Assembly: GCA_015485035.1 (NCBI GenBank)
Contig: WFUI01000159.1
Coordinates: 1 to 16,263 of the forward strand
Direction of reading: 5' to 3'
Origin: Mariprofundus sp.
Lineage (GTDB): Bacteria > Pseudomonadota > Zetaproteobacteria > Mariprofundales > Mariprofundaceae
DNA length: 16,263 nt
Shown one piece after another: positions 1 through 6,779 of this stretch; position 1 is the stretch's first letter, and the number at the start of each line of letters is the position of its first letter. The translations under genes and the position numbers were made by a program. The notes beneath the pieces were generated by a model, which was not told the DNA's origin, ran no database searches, and saw only the letters and a program-made list of their open reading frames with translations.

Positions 1-314
1 GACTCAGTGATTTTATCGGGCACACCATCACCAGCGAACCGTTGCCGGCAATCAGCCTGCTAAACAGACGCCCCGACAAACCACTGATGGCAACCCTGCA
101 AATTGGTGGAGGCAAGAAACAAAAACTGCGTCCCGGCGATATTCTGGGTGCGTTGACTGCAGGTAGCGACATCTCGGGCAAACAGGTCGGCAAAATCCAT
201 ATTTTCGATAACTGGGCTTATGTGGCGGTGAGCCGGGGCAGCGTGAAAATCGCACTGAAAAAACTGGGTGAAGGTAAATTGAAGGGTCGTTCGTTTCGAA
301 TCAGGTTGATTTGA
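1..314 (+). CDS. dbpA: ATP-dependent RNA helicase DbpA, C-terminal part (5' truncated by window edge)
   Basis: The reading frame is already open at base 3 and runs without a stop to a TGA at 312-314, so only about the last 103 residues are visible and the true start lies outside the window. The visible part reads as the DbpA RNA-binding domain: a GGGKKQKLRPGDILGALT stretch, then KQVGKI, YVAVSRG and the closing LKGRSFRIRLI. In the family this RRM-like domain recognises a 23S rRNA hairpin and directs the DEAD-box core to the maturing 50S subunit in the cytoplasm. The helicase core motifs (DEAD, SAT) cannot be checked because they lie upstream. A TTG at 42 could be mistaken for a start, but it falls inside the continuing frame. 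The gene converges on a minus-strand gene 28 bases away, with no classical terminator between them. Confidence 0.85.
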   Translation, partial: LSDFIGHTITSEPLPAISLLNRRPDKPLMATLQIGGGKKQKLRPGDILGALTAGSDISGKQVGKIHIFDNWAYVAVSRGSVKIALKKLGEGKLKGRSFRIRLI

Positions 315-342
315 GTTGGTTTCGGATCAGCGAACGTTCGGG

Positions 343-753
343 CTAAAGTCGCTGCCTGATATGAGCGATAATCTCTGATGCAACGGCCCTGACCAGTGGC
401 GGGATAAAAGGCCTCAATACCATGGCCAGAAAGCGGTTTGTGATATTGTATTCCATGTTAAAGAAAACCATCGTGCCGGCAGGAACCGGCTTGAGCGTGA
501 AAGAACCCGCCAGGGTAATGCCGCGTACCGATACCCAGGCAATACATTCGGGACGTCTGCGTTCGCACACTCTGGCATCCCATGAAAGCGGAATGCCTGC
601 AATATTAACAGTGTAGCGATAGATATCCGGCCCGATCTTCCGCACGCCCTGAAGAAAATCACTGTAGTCGGATGTCTTTTCAACTTCATTGATCAGATCG
701 AAGACGGCTTCGGGCGAAGCGTTAAGCTCGTAAGTTTCCTTAATCACAGACAT
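343..753 (-). CDS. SRPBCC (START/polyketide-cyclase fold) small protein
   Basis: This encodes 136 residues. The N-terminus (IKETYELNASPEAVFDLINEV) followed by TSDYSDFLQGV has the look of the SRPBCC/Coq10/cyclase fold, in which a helix-grip cavity holds a hydrophobic ligand such as a lipid or quinone. Alternating beta-strand segments fill the middle, and a long C-terminal helix (about residues 108-136, starting FLAMVLRPFIPP) closes the fold. There is no signal peptide, so a cytoplasmic location is likely. The ATG at 753 has a purine stretch, AGGGGG, about nine bases upstream as a weak ribosome binding site. It is a single gene, convergent with dbpA and divergent from the hydrolase gene. The ligand and role cannot be read from sequence; the ubiquinone-binding (Coq10-like) and ribosome-associated toxin (RatA-like) branches of the superfamily are both possible, and neither is shown. 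Confidence 0.75.
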   Translation of the reverse strand: MSVIKETYELNASPEAVFDLINEVEKTSDYSDFLQGVRKIGPDIYRYTVNIAGIPLSWDARVCERRRPECIAWVSVRGITLAGSFTLKPVPAGTMVFFNMEYNITNRFLAMVLRPFIPPLVRAVASEIIAHIRQRL

Positions 754-764
754 AGGGAAATCCC

Positions 765-802
765 CCTGTTCTAAGATTAATCAAAAACAGGAAATTATTC
801 AA
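765..802 (-). promoter_or_regulatory. Candidate promoter with overlapping dyad upstream of the SRPBCC gene
   Basis: Reading the minus strand, TTGAAT (797-802) is followed after exactly 17 bases by TAATCT (774-779), a tolerable sigma-70 -35/-10 pair. The -10 lies in a dyad: CCTGTT (765-770) and AACAGG (786-791) flank the eight-base palindrome GATTAATC (775-782). The predicted transcript start would fall close to the ribosome binding site, giving a very short leader, which weakens the call. The dyad may be an operator or chance. Confidence 0.25.
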
Positions 803-916
803 AGGGTGAATTCAGGCTGCAAGTGCACCGGCTTTAGCGAATGGTCACGCCGTGTTTCACTGTGTGGTCAAACGCTGTGGAGATACAGCCGGCATATTCC
901 TCGCTAGACTCGGGGC

Positions 917-1783
917 ATGAAAATTCTTCTTCGACTGTTCGTGATCCTGCTGCTCGGCATCGGTGGTACCGTGGCCTACATGGTGAACTTTGAAAATGGC
1001 TACCTCTATTTCCCGGACCGGGAAGTGGTGCAAACACCGGAAGATGCGGGGCTTGTGTTCCGCGATGTCAGCTTCAAAAGCGGCGATGGCACCATGCTGC
1101 ACGGCTGGTATATGCCGCATGCACATGCCCGGTTCACACTGCTGCATTTGCACGGCAATGGCGGCAATATGAGTAATCGCATCCGCCAGTATCGCCGCTG
1201 GCATATGCTGGGGCTGGCGGTATTCGCTTTTGATTACCGTGGCTACGGCCACAGCGAGGGTGCACCGGATGAAACCGGGCTGAATGCCGATGCAAAAGCC
1301 GCATGGTCGTTACTGGTGAATCATTACGGATTAAATCCGGGCAACATCATCATTGCCGGTCGCAGTCTGGGCTGCGCGGTAGCGGCAAAACTGGCGGCAG
1401 AAGTGAACCCTGTCGGGCTGGCACTGGAAGCACCGTTTACCAGCATTCCCGATATGTCGGAAGCATATTATCCGTGGCTGCCGTTACGCTGGTTTGTGAA
1501 AACACAGCTGGATACCGAAGCTGCCGTGCGAAAATCGAACGTGCCTCTATTGCTTATCAGCGCCGAATCGGATGAGATTATTCCCGATGGCATGGCAGAG
1601 CGTGTCTTCGCCGCCCATCCCGGCCCGAAACTGCGCGGCACCCTGCCCGGCGGTCACAATGATTTTGATGATGTTTCAGAACATCGCTACTACATGCTCT
1701 GGCAGCGCTGGCTGAACAGACTGGAAACAAAGAAACCCGCCCCTGCCATTTGGGTTCAGCACAGCGCTCCGGGGAGAAGCTGA
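917..1783 (+). CDS. Membrane-anchored alpha/beta hydrolase (ABHD13/BEM46-like)
   Basis: This encodes 288 residues. Residues 3-22 form an uncleaved-looking hydrophobic N-terminal segment after MK, so the protein is probably anchored in the inner membrane with the enzyme domain outside the cytoplasm. The catalytic set is complete: HGNGGN at 79-84 (oxyanion hole region), GRSLG at 148-152 with nucleophile Ser150, Asp219 in the SAESDEIIP turn, and His247 in GGHNDF. These fit the serine hydrolase family that includes BEM46 and ABHD13, whose substrates are mostly unknown. The DYRGYGHSEG stretch (106-115) is also typical. The ATG at 917 has only a weak purine run (GGGG) five bases or less upstream. 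The gene stands alone, convergent with prmA. An esterase or thioesterase activity is plausible but unproven. Confidence 0.85.
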   Translation: MKILLRLFVILLLGIGGTVAYMVNFENGYLYFPDREVVQTPEDAGLVFRDVSFKSGDGTMLHGWYMPHAHARFTLLHLHGNGGNMSNRIRQYRRWHMLGLAVFAFDYRGYGHSEGAPDETGLNADAKAAWSLLVNHYGLNPGNIIIAGRSLGCAVAAKLAAEVNPVGLALEAPFTSIPDMSEAYYPWLPLRWFVKTQLDTEAAVRKSNVPLLLISAESDEIIPDGMAERVFAAHPGPKLRGTLPGGHNDFDDVSEHRYYMLWQRWLNRLETKKPAPAIWVQHSAPGRS

Positions 1784-1812
1784 TTTTATTGCACACTGTA
1801 AAAAAAATCAGC
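1779..1812. terminator. Hairpin between convergent genes, both stop codons in its arms
   Basis: GCTGATTTT (1779-1787) pairs perfectly with AAAATCAGC (1804-1812). The intervening bases can add a second short stem, TTGCA with TGTAA, around a three-base CAC loop, allowing one G-U pair and a small bulge. The TGA of the hydrolase gene (1781-1783) and the TGA of prmA (1808-1810, minus strand) lie symmetrically in the two arms. No uridine tract follows the stem on either strand, so it is not a textbook intrinsic terminator, though it could stop transcription from both sides or stabilise mRNA 3' ends. Confidence 0.35.
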
Positions 1813-2656
1813 GTTTCAATTCAACCGAAGCCCATTCGCCCTGATGATCACGACGGGTTTCGCTGAGGCCTTCGGCAATATAGGCAGCAGCAACATCATC
1901 CACCTGCGTAGTCAGCAGGCCGGAAAGAATCAGGTGGTCGCCAACCGTGGCGCTTAATTCCCTGGCCATCCAGACCAGTGGGGCCGCGAGGATATTGGCA
2001 ACGACCAGATCATACGTCTGATCCGGCGGGGTATCGTCCAGCTTCACATCCAGATGAACGTCATTGATGGCGGCATTGGTGTGGCATGCCTGCACTGAAT
2101 CCTCTTCCATATCGATAGCCAGCGCGGATTTCACCCCCAGTTTCAGCGCGGCAATGGCCAGAAGCCCGGAACCGGCACCCATATCGAGCAAGGTGGCAGG
2201 TGACTGTTCTGTGCAGAATCGCTCAACAGCCTCCAGACAAAGTTGCGTGGTCGGATGTGTGCCGGTGCCGAAAGCCATACCGGGATCGAGCACAATATCA
2301 ATGCGCCCGTCGGTCGGCGCATCGCAGAAGGACGGACGCACCCACAGGTTTTTTCCAACCGGCATGGCCTGCCAGTCTTTCTGCCAGGCTGTTTCCCAGT
2401 GTTGCTGTTCCAGTGTGTTGAACGTAATGCTTTCGGATGCCGGCCCTTCAGCCAGTAGGGCAGCACTGATCTGCCGGCGTAAATCAGCTTCGTTATCATT
2501 GACAGGGAACCAGGCAACACGTTCTGTACATGCTGAATCGACATCGGTTTCTTCGGCCAGTCCAACGGCCCCGAGTTCTTCGGTCAGGGACTCAAAAGCG
2601 TCCTCTGCGATATCGGCCGCTGAAATTCTTAATTCAAGGCATTTTGATGCTTGCAT
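1808..2656 (-). CDS. prmA: Ribosomal protein L11 methyltransferase PrmA
   Basis: This encodes 282 residues, close to the usual length for PrmA, which uses S-adenosylmethionine to trimethylate lysines and the N-terminus of ribosomal protein L11 in the cytoplasm. Residues 1-90 form the ferredoxin-like L11-recognition domain. Diagnostic motifs follow: LDPGMAFGTGTHPTT at 123-137, the SAM-binding loop DMGAGSG at 158-164 (the family more often has GCGSG), an acidic ribose-binding end IDMEED at 181-186, and NILAAPL at 221-227. The ATG at 2656 was chosen because GGGAG lies six bases upstream and the N-terminus then matches the family. The frame stays open far upstream of it, but that extension runs antisense through the flavin reductase gene and has no PrmA character. 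It diverges from the pyrimidine cluster. Confidence 0.93.
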   Translation of the reverse strand: MQASKCLELRISAADIAEDAFESLTEELGAVGLAEETDVDSACTERVAWFPVNDNEADLRRQISAALLAEGPASESITFNTLEQQHWETAWQKDWQAMPVGKNLWVRPSFCDAPTDGRIDIVLDPGMAFGTGTHPTTQLCLEAVERFCTEQSPATLLDMGAGSGLLAIAALKLGVKSALAIDMEEDSVQACHTNAAINDVHLDVKLDDTPPDQTYDLVVANILAAPLVWMARELSATVGDHLILSGLLTTQVDDVAAAYIAEGLSETRRDHQGEWASVELKR

Positions 2657-2734
2657 CTTGGGCTCCCATTCTATCCAATACAGCTCCCTTGTCTGACAGA
2701 ATTTCCGGGCAAGAGTTCGGAGGGCGATATTCTG

Positions 2735-3451
2735 GTGCAACACTCTTCTACATATCGAATGCGGGTGAAAGAAAATATCCGAAAAACCGCGGCAGACTGC
2801 AAGGATACTGTGATCAAATTGACGCTGGAACCGGTGACCGGAACGCTGGCTTCCTTTCTGCCGGGTCAGTTTGTATTGATTGGTTTGCCCGGTATCAATG
2901 ATCCGGCTCCCGGCTATTTTGCCATCGCCTCCGGCCCCGAAGATCCGGAGGTATTCGAATTTTTCATCAAGGATGCCGGCCCATTGTCGTCCTATCTGTG
3001 TGATATCGAAATCGGTGCCGAGCTCGAAGTGGAAGGACCGATGGGCAAAGGTTTTGATCTGGCGCCGTTCAAGGGTAATAATGTCTATCTGATCGGTGCA
3101 GGAACCGGCATTGCGCCATTGCACAGCGTTTGTCTCAGCATTCTTCGTCACCGTGAGGATTATGGCAGGGTCGTTATTTATGCCGGTTTTCTCACCGAAA
3201 TGCACCAGTTGTTGACGGATGAACTGGATGAACTGGCCAAACACAATATCGAGGTTTCCATCTCACTGGAGATGGGACATGAAAGCTGGGACGGCCCGAT
3301 CGGATATGTTCAGCATGCGCTCCAAAGCGATGCTCTGGACGGCACCAATTCGGTGGCCTGCCTGGCCGGCATGAGCGCCATGGTAGACGCCTGCACGGAA
3401 ACCTTGCAGAATCTCGGATTTGATGACAGCCGCATTCTGCTCAACTACTGA
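2735..3451 (+). CDS. FNR-like flavin/NAD(P)H oxidoreductase
   Basis: This encodes about 238 residues with the two-domain layout of ferredoxin-NADP reductase relatives. PGQFV at 43-47 and GYFAIAS at 60-66 belong to the FAD-binding barrel. ELEVEGPMGKGF at 96-107 and GAGTGIAPL at 121-129 are the pyrophosphate and NAD(P)-binding elements, and CLAGMSAMVDAC near the C-terminus replaces the usual CGP motif. There is no cysteine cluster for an iron-sulfur centre, unlike PyrK. The FAD motif lacks the arginine of the classical RxYS. I chose GTG at 2735 because GGAGGG lies at 2719-2724; the ATG at 2759 has no ribosome binding site, and starts before 2657 would overlap prmA. It opens the rightward cluster and ends 64 bases before the proposed ruvX start. 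The electron acceptor is unknown. Confidence 0.75.
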   Translation: MQHSSTYRMRVKENIRKTAADCKDTVIKLTLEPVTGTLASFLPGQFVLIGLPGINDPAPGYFAIASGPEDPEVFEFFIKDAGPLSSYLCDIEIGAELEVEGPMGKGFDLAPFKGNNVYLIGAGTGIAPLHSVCLSILRHREDYGRVVIYAGFLTEMHQLLTDELDELAKHNIEVSISLEMGHESWDGPIGYVQHALQSDALDGTNSVACLAGMSAMVDACTETLQNLGFDDSRILLNY

Positions 3452-3515
3452 TCCCGTGACGCTCGCCCCCGGAGCCGATGCTTCTCCCGATGCTGCTCAT
3501 TCCGTTCCTGATTCT

Positions 3516-3953
3516 ATGCCTGAACACATACAACTGCCCCTGATTGCACTGGATATCGGCATGAAACGTATCGGTGTGGCGGTATGTGACCGCATGGCTT
3601 TCTCCTGCCGGGGCGTGACCTGTTTGCATCGCCGTGATCAGGGCTGGCCCAGACAGTTGCTCAAACTGATCCGCGAATACGGCTCCAGAGGCATTGTCGC
3701 GGGACTGCCCAAAAACATGGATGGCAGCGAAGGCGTGCAGGCGGCTGATGCACGCGCAGCAATCCGGGAACTCAAAACCGTTTGCTCACTGCCTGTTGCG
3801 TTCCAGGACGAACGACTGTCGACCTGGACCGCCAAGGAACGTCTTTTCGCCCAGGGTCTCAACGAGAAGAGAGTGAAGGCAAAGCTCGATCAGACTGCCG
3901 CAGCAGTGATCCTCGAAGATTTCCTGTCGGCGCACCCGGAGTTGAAAACATGA
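3516..3953 (+). CDS. ruvX: RuvX/YqgF, Holliday-junction resolvase-like RNase H-fold nuclease
   Basis: This encodes 145 residues. The RNase H-like motifs are present in order: IALDIGMKRIGVAV (10-23) with the first catalytic Asp13, GLPKNMDGSEG (63-73), DERLST (98-103), and the terminal Asp125 in KLDQTAAAVIL. Members act in pre-16S rRNA 5' end maturation and were also proposed as Holliday-junction resolvases. The ATG at 3516 gives the usual eight or nine residues before the first strand. The frame is open back to an ATG at 3420, which would overlap the upstream gene by 32 bases and add a Pro/Ala/Asp-rich, unconserved-looking leader; no start has a clear ribosome binding site. The last codon and stop overlap pyrR by four bases (ATGA), so ruvX is probably co-translated with the pyrimidine genes. 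Confidence 0.9.
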   Translation: MPEHIQLPLIALDIGMKRIGVAVCDRMAFSCRGVTCLHRRDQGWPRQLLKLIREYGSRGIVAGLPKNMDGSEGVQAADARAAIRELKTVCSLPVAFQDERLSTWTAKERLFAQGLNEKRVKAKLDQTAAAVILEDFLSAHPELKT

Positions 3954-4498
3954 ATCATGTTATTCTGTTCGAACATCAGGCCGTAGCAGCTGCACTGGAC
4001 CAGATGGCGAAGCACATTTCGGATCGAGTAATAAATCCGGAGACGGATCAGCCGGAAGCAACTGAAATCTGTCTGGTCGGTATCCAGCGTGGCGGTGCCA
4101 AAGTCGCCGATGCCATTCAGCAGCGCCTGGAACAAACAGGCCACAGCGTATGCCGTGGCAATCTCGATATCAGTTTTTATCGTGATGATCTCGATACTAT
4201 AGGTCCGAACCCTGAAGTACGCCCCAGCGACTTACCCTTTGATGTCAGCGGTAAACATATCTGGCTGGTCGACGATGTCCTCTACACCGGCAGAACAATT
4301 CGGGCCGCAATGGATGTATTGTTCGATTACGGGCGTCCGGATTCCATTCGACTGACCGTATTGCTGGACCGTGGTGGCCGGCAACTGCCGATCTGCGCCA
4401 ACAACACAGGCCTGTTGCATGCAGCTCCCCCCGATTGTACGGTGGATTTGATCACTACTTCTGAAACATGGCATATTGAACAAAGGCAGGTGAAATAA
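3950..4498 (+). CDS. pyrR: PyrR, pyr operon regulator / uracil phosphoribosyltransferase
   Basis: This encodes 182 residues, typical for PyrR. The PRPP-binding loop reads LVDDVLYTGRT at 106-116, and the family's YRDDL follows the strand at 77-81. LLDRGGRQLPI at 138-148 corresponds to the DRGHRELPI block seen in Gram-positive PyrR, with glycine where Bacillus has histidine. In Bacillus the protein senses UMP and binds pyr mRNA to attenuate transcription; it also makes UMP from uracil and PRPP. The ATG at 3950 has GGAG eight bases upstream and overlaps the ruvX stop; the frame's upstream extension lies inside ruvX and is not PyrR. Its TAA shares one base with the pyrB ATG. I could not find a PyrR-type RNA site in the cluster, so whether it regulates by attenuation here is open. 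Confidence 0.9.
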   Translation: MNHVILFEHQAVAAALDQMAKHISDRVINPETDQPEATEICLVGIQRGGAKVADAIQQRLEQTGHSVCRGNLDISFYRDDLDTIGPNPEVRPSDLPFDVSGKHIWLVDDVLYTGRTIRAAMDVLFDYGRPDSIRLTVLLDRGGRQLPICANNTGLLHAAPPDCTVDLITTSETWHIEQRQVK

Positions 4499-5490
4499 TG
4501 CGACCTTTGCAACATTTGTTCGGCATCGCGGGCATGGACAAGGAACAGATCGAGTATGTATTGAATCTCGGTGAATCGTTCATTGATATCAACCGGCGAC
4601 CACTGAAAAAAGCGCCAACATTGCGCGGCAAGACTATCATCAACCTGTTCTTTGAAAATTCCACCCGTACCCGCACCAGTTTCGAACTGGCCGGTAAACG
4701 TTTATCGGCGGATGTGATCAATATCTCGGCATCCACCAGCGCCACCAAAAAAGGAGAATCGCTGCTCGATACCGGTCAGACACTGGCCGCCATGCAACCG
4801 CATGTGCTGGTGATCCGCCATTCTGTTTCCGGAGCCTGTGAATTTCTGGCCGACTATCTGGGCCATACCTCGATAGTCAACGCAGGCGACGGTGCTCATG
4901 AACATCCCACCCAGATTCTCACCGACCTGCTCACCCTGCGCTGCGCCGGTGGTTATATCGGCAAAACAATGACCATTGTCGGTGATATCGCCCATTCCCG
5001 CGTGGCACGCTCGCATTTGCTGGCGGCCAGACTGATGGGTTATCAGGTGCGCCTTGTCGCCCCAAAGACGCTCATGCCGGCCGAGGTTGAACGTTTCGGA
5101 TGCGAAGTATTTCACGAGTTCGACGATGCGATTCCGGGCTCGGATATCCTGTATATGTTGCGCATGCAGACCGAGCGCCTGACCGATAACTGCAGTTTCC
5201 CTTCCATTCGCGAATATCACGAAGCCTATGGCCTGAATCGCAAACGCTTACAAGCAGCTGCCGACGGGTGTCTGGTCATGCATCCGGGACCAATGAACCG
5301 CGGTGTGGAAATTGCCACCGATGTGGCCGATTCAGCCCGCGCCCTGATTCTCGATCAGGTCGAACATGGCGTGGCCATACGCATGGCGGTACTGACCGCA
5401 CTGTGCGGCGGCCAGCAGCATCTGGGACGACCTGGCCCCAGCAAGAAAATGGCCATGGAAGCCATGCACGTACAGGGGAATTTATTATGA
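4498..5490 (+). CDS. pyrB: Aspartate carbamoyltransferase catalytic subunit
   Basis: This encodes 330 residues. PyrB joins carbamoyl phosphate and aspartate to give N-carbamoyl-aspartate, the committed step of pyrimidine synthesis. The carbamoyl-phosphate motif STRTRTSFE sits at 55-63, the active-site lysine loop ATKKGES at 82-88, RHS at 107-109, HPTQ at 136-139, and the aspartate-binding region includes RMQTER and HPGPMNRGVEI further on. A C-terminal tail of about 20 residues rich in Gly, Lys and Met ends the protein. AGGTGA lies four bases before the ATG at 4498. No pyrI regulatory subunit and no inactive dihydroorotase (pyrC') follow; instead an apparently active PyrC overlaps by four bases, so subunit contact between PyrB and PyrC is possible, as in some class A complexes, but this is inference. 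Confidence 0.95.
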   Translation: MRPLQHLFGIAGMDKEQIEYVLNLGESFIDINRRPLKKAPTLRGKTIINLFFENSTRTRTSFELAGKRLSADVINISASTSATKKGESLLDTGQTLAAMQPHVLVIRHSVSGACEFLADYLGHTSIVNAGDGAHEHPTQILTDLLTLRCAGGYIGKTMTIVGDIAHSRVARSHLLAARLMGYQVRLVAPKTLMPAEVERFGCEVFHEFDDAIPGSDILYMLRMQTERLTDNCSFPSIREYHEAYGLNRKRLQAAADGCLVMHPGPMNRGVEIATDVADSARALILDQVEHGVAIRMAVLTALCGGQQHLGRPGPSKKMAMEAMHVQGNLL

Positions 5491-6779
5491 GTACGGCCCA
5501 ACTGCTTATTCGGGGCGGACGTGTGATTGACCCCGCCAATCAGATCGACGAAGTATGCGACCTCTGGATTGAGGATGGCAGCATTGCAGGAACAGGCAAA
5601 TTTGACGGCATTGCCGATAACACGATTGATGCCGATGGCAGCATCGTATGTCCGGGCCTGATTGATATGCATGTGCATCTGCGCGAGCCCGGACAGGAAT
5701 GGAAAGAGGATATTGAATCCGGTTCCCGTGCCGCTGTTGCCGGCGGAGTTACGTCCATGTGTTGTATGCCCAATACCGGCCCGCATATCGATCATGCCGG
5801 TGTGGCGCTGCAGATCATCGAACGGGCACGTCAGGTGGGATTATGTCATGTGCATCCGATCGGCGCCGTGACAAAAAACCTGGATGGCAAGGAACTAACC
5901 GAAATGCGTGAACTTACACGCGCCGGCTGTGTTGCATTCTCCGACGATGGTATGCCGATCTGGCATGCGGGTGTGATGCGCAAGGCGCTGGAATATGCTT
6001 CCAGTTTCGATTTCATGATCATTCAACATGCTGAAGAACTGACACTGACCAAAGGCGGTGCAATCAATGAGGGCTGGGTATCCACCCAGCTCGGTGTGAC
6101 CGGCATGCCTGTCGAGGGCGAAGATTCGATGATTGCCCGGGATATCATGCTGGCACGTCGCATCGATGCGCGTTATCACGTTGCTCATATTTCATCCAAA
6201 GGCGCAGTCGAACTGGTTCGCGCTGCCCGCGCTGAAGGTTTAAAGGTGACTACGGAAGCGGCACCCCACCATTTTGCCATGACGGAAGAAGAAGTACTGG
6301 GCTTTAATGCCGACGCCAAAATGAGCCCGCCGCTCAGAACCGAAGCAGACCGCCTGGCTGTAATTGAAGGGTTGCGGGACGGCACCATTGATGTGATTGC
6401 CACCGATCATGCGCCGCATCATGAGGACGACAAACGCTGCGGCCTGTCCTGCGCCGCCTTCGGCATTGTCGGACTGGAAACCATGTTGCCGGTATCGCTG
6501 CAACTGGTGCGCGATGGTGTGTTATCGCTCTCCGGGATGCTGGCCAAAATGACATCCAACCCGGCCAGTCTGCTGGGACTCGATAGCGGCACACTGGGTA
6601 TCGGGAGCGCTGCGGATATCACTATCTTTGATCCGGATGCGACATGGACAGTGGATCGCGATAAACTGGTTTCCAAAGGTAAAAATACGCCATGGCATGG
6701 TAAGGAAATGACCGGACAGGTGACCCATACCCTGAAAGCCGGCCACCTCGTTTATGCAGCTGGTGACGTACGTGGCTAA
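5487..6779 (+). CDS. pyrC: Dihydroorotase, class I
   Basis: This encodes 430 residues, the length of class I (about 45 kDa) dihydroorotases rather than the shorter E. coli-type class II. It closes carbamoyl-aspartate to dihydroorotate. Zinc-binding and catalytic residues are in place: DMHVHLREPG at 60-69 (His62, His64), FSDDG at 151-155 (aspartate ligand, as in the Aquifex enzyme), His181, His234, and ATDHAPHH at 305-312 (Asp307). KEDIESGSRAAVAGGVTS (73-90) is the typical class I stretch. Because all ligands are present it should be catalytically active, unlike the degenerate PyrC' found beside pyrB in pseudomonads. The ATG at 5487 has AGGGGAA six bases upstream and overlaps pyrB. The same frame is open further back inside pyrB, but that part is not dihydroorotase. 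Confidence 0.95.
   Translation: MSTAQLLIRGGRVIDPANQIDEVCDLWIEDGSIAGTGKFDGIADNTIDADGSIVCPGLIDMHVHLREPGQEWKEDIESGSRAAVAGGVTSMCCMPNTGPHIDHAGVALQIIERARQVGLCHVHPIGAVTKNLDGKELTEMRELTRAGCVAFSDDGMPIWHAGVMRKALEYASSFDFMIIQHAEELTLTKGGAINEGWVSTQLGVTGMPVEGEDSMIARDIMLARRIDARYHVAHISSKGAVELVRAARAEGLKVTTEAAPHHFAMTEEEVLGFNADAKMSPPLRTEADRLAVIEGLRDGTIDVIATDHAPHHEDDKRCGLSCAAFGIVGLETMLPVSLQLVRDGVLSLSGMLAKMTSNPASLLGLDSGTLGIGSAADITIFDPDATWTVDRDKLVSKGKNTPWHGKEMTGQVTHTLKAGHLVYAAGDVRG

Noticed and set aside
328..354. CAGCGA/TCGCTG repeat with a nested CGAACGTTCG palindrome between dbpA and the SRPBCC gene as a terminator
   Set aside because: Six-base arms with a long loop and no T-run; the right arm lies inside the SRPBCC coding sequence.
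2942..2953. AGATCCGGAGGT, resembling part of the Bacillus PyrR RNA-binding consensus
   Set aside because: It lies inside the flavin reductase coding sequence, lacks the full consensus and has no paired terminator or antiterminator.
2657..3244. Open extension of the prmA frame upstream on the minus strand, about 196 codons antisense to the flavin reductase gene
   Set aside because: It lacks any recognisable domain, overlaps a well-supported gene completely, and prmA has a good ribosome binding site and family-like start at 2656.
3420..3515. Longer ruvX start at 3420
   Set aside because: It would add 32 unconserved-looking residues and overlap the upstream gene; the ATG at 3516 gives the normal family length. 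The choice is not certain, since neither start has a ribosome binding site.
4702..5220. Minus-strand open frame of about 172 codons within pyrB
   Set aside because: Antisense shadow of a strongly conserved gene, with no ribosome binding site or protein family character.
5268..5486. Open extension of the pyrC frame back into pyrB
   Set aside because: It overlaps the conserved C-terminal region of pyrB, and the ATG at 5487 has a strong ribosome binding site and the right dihydroorotase N-terminus.
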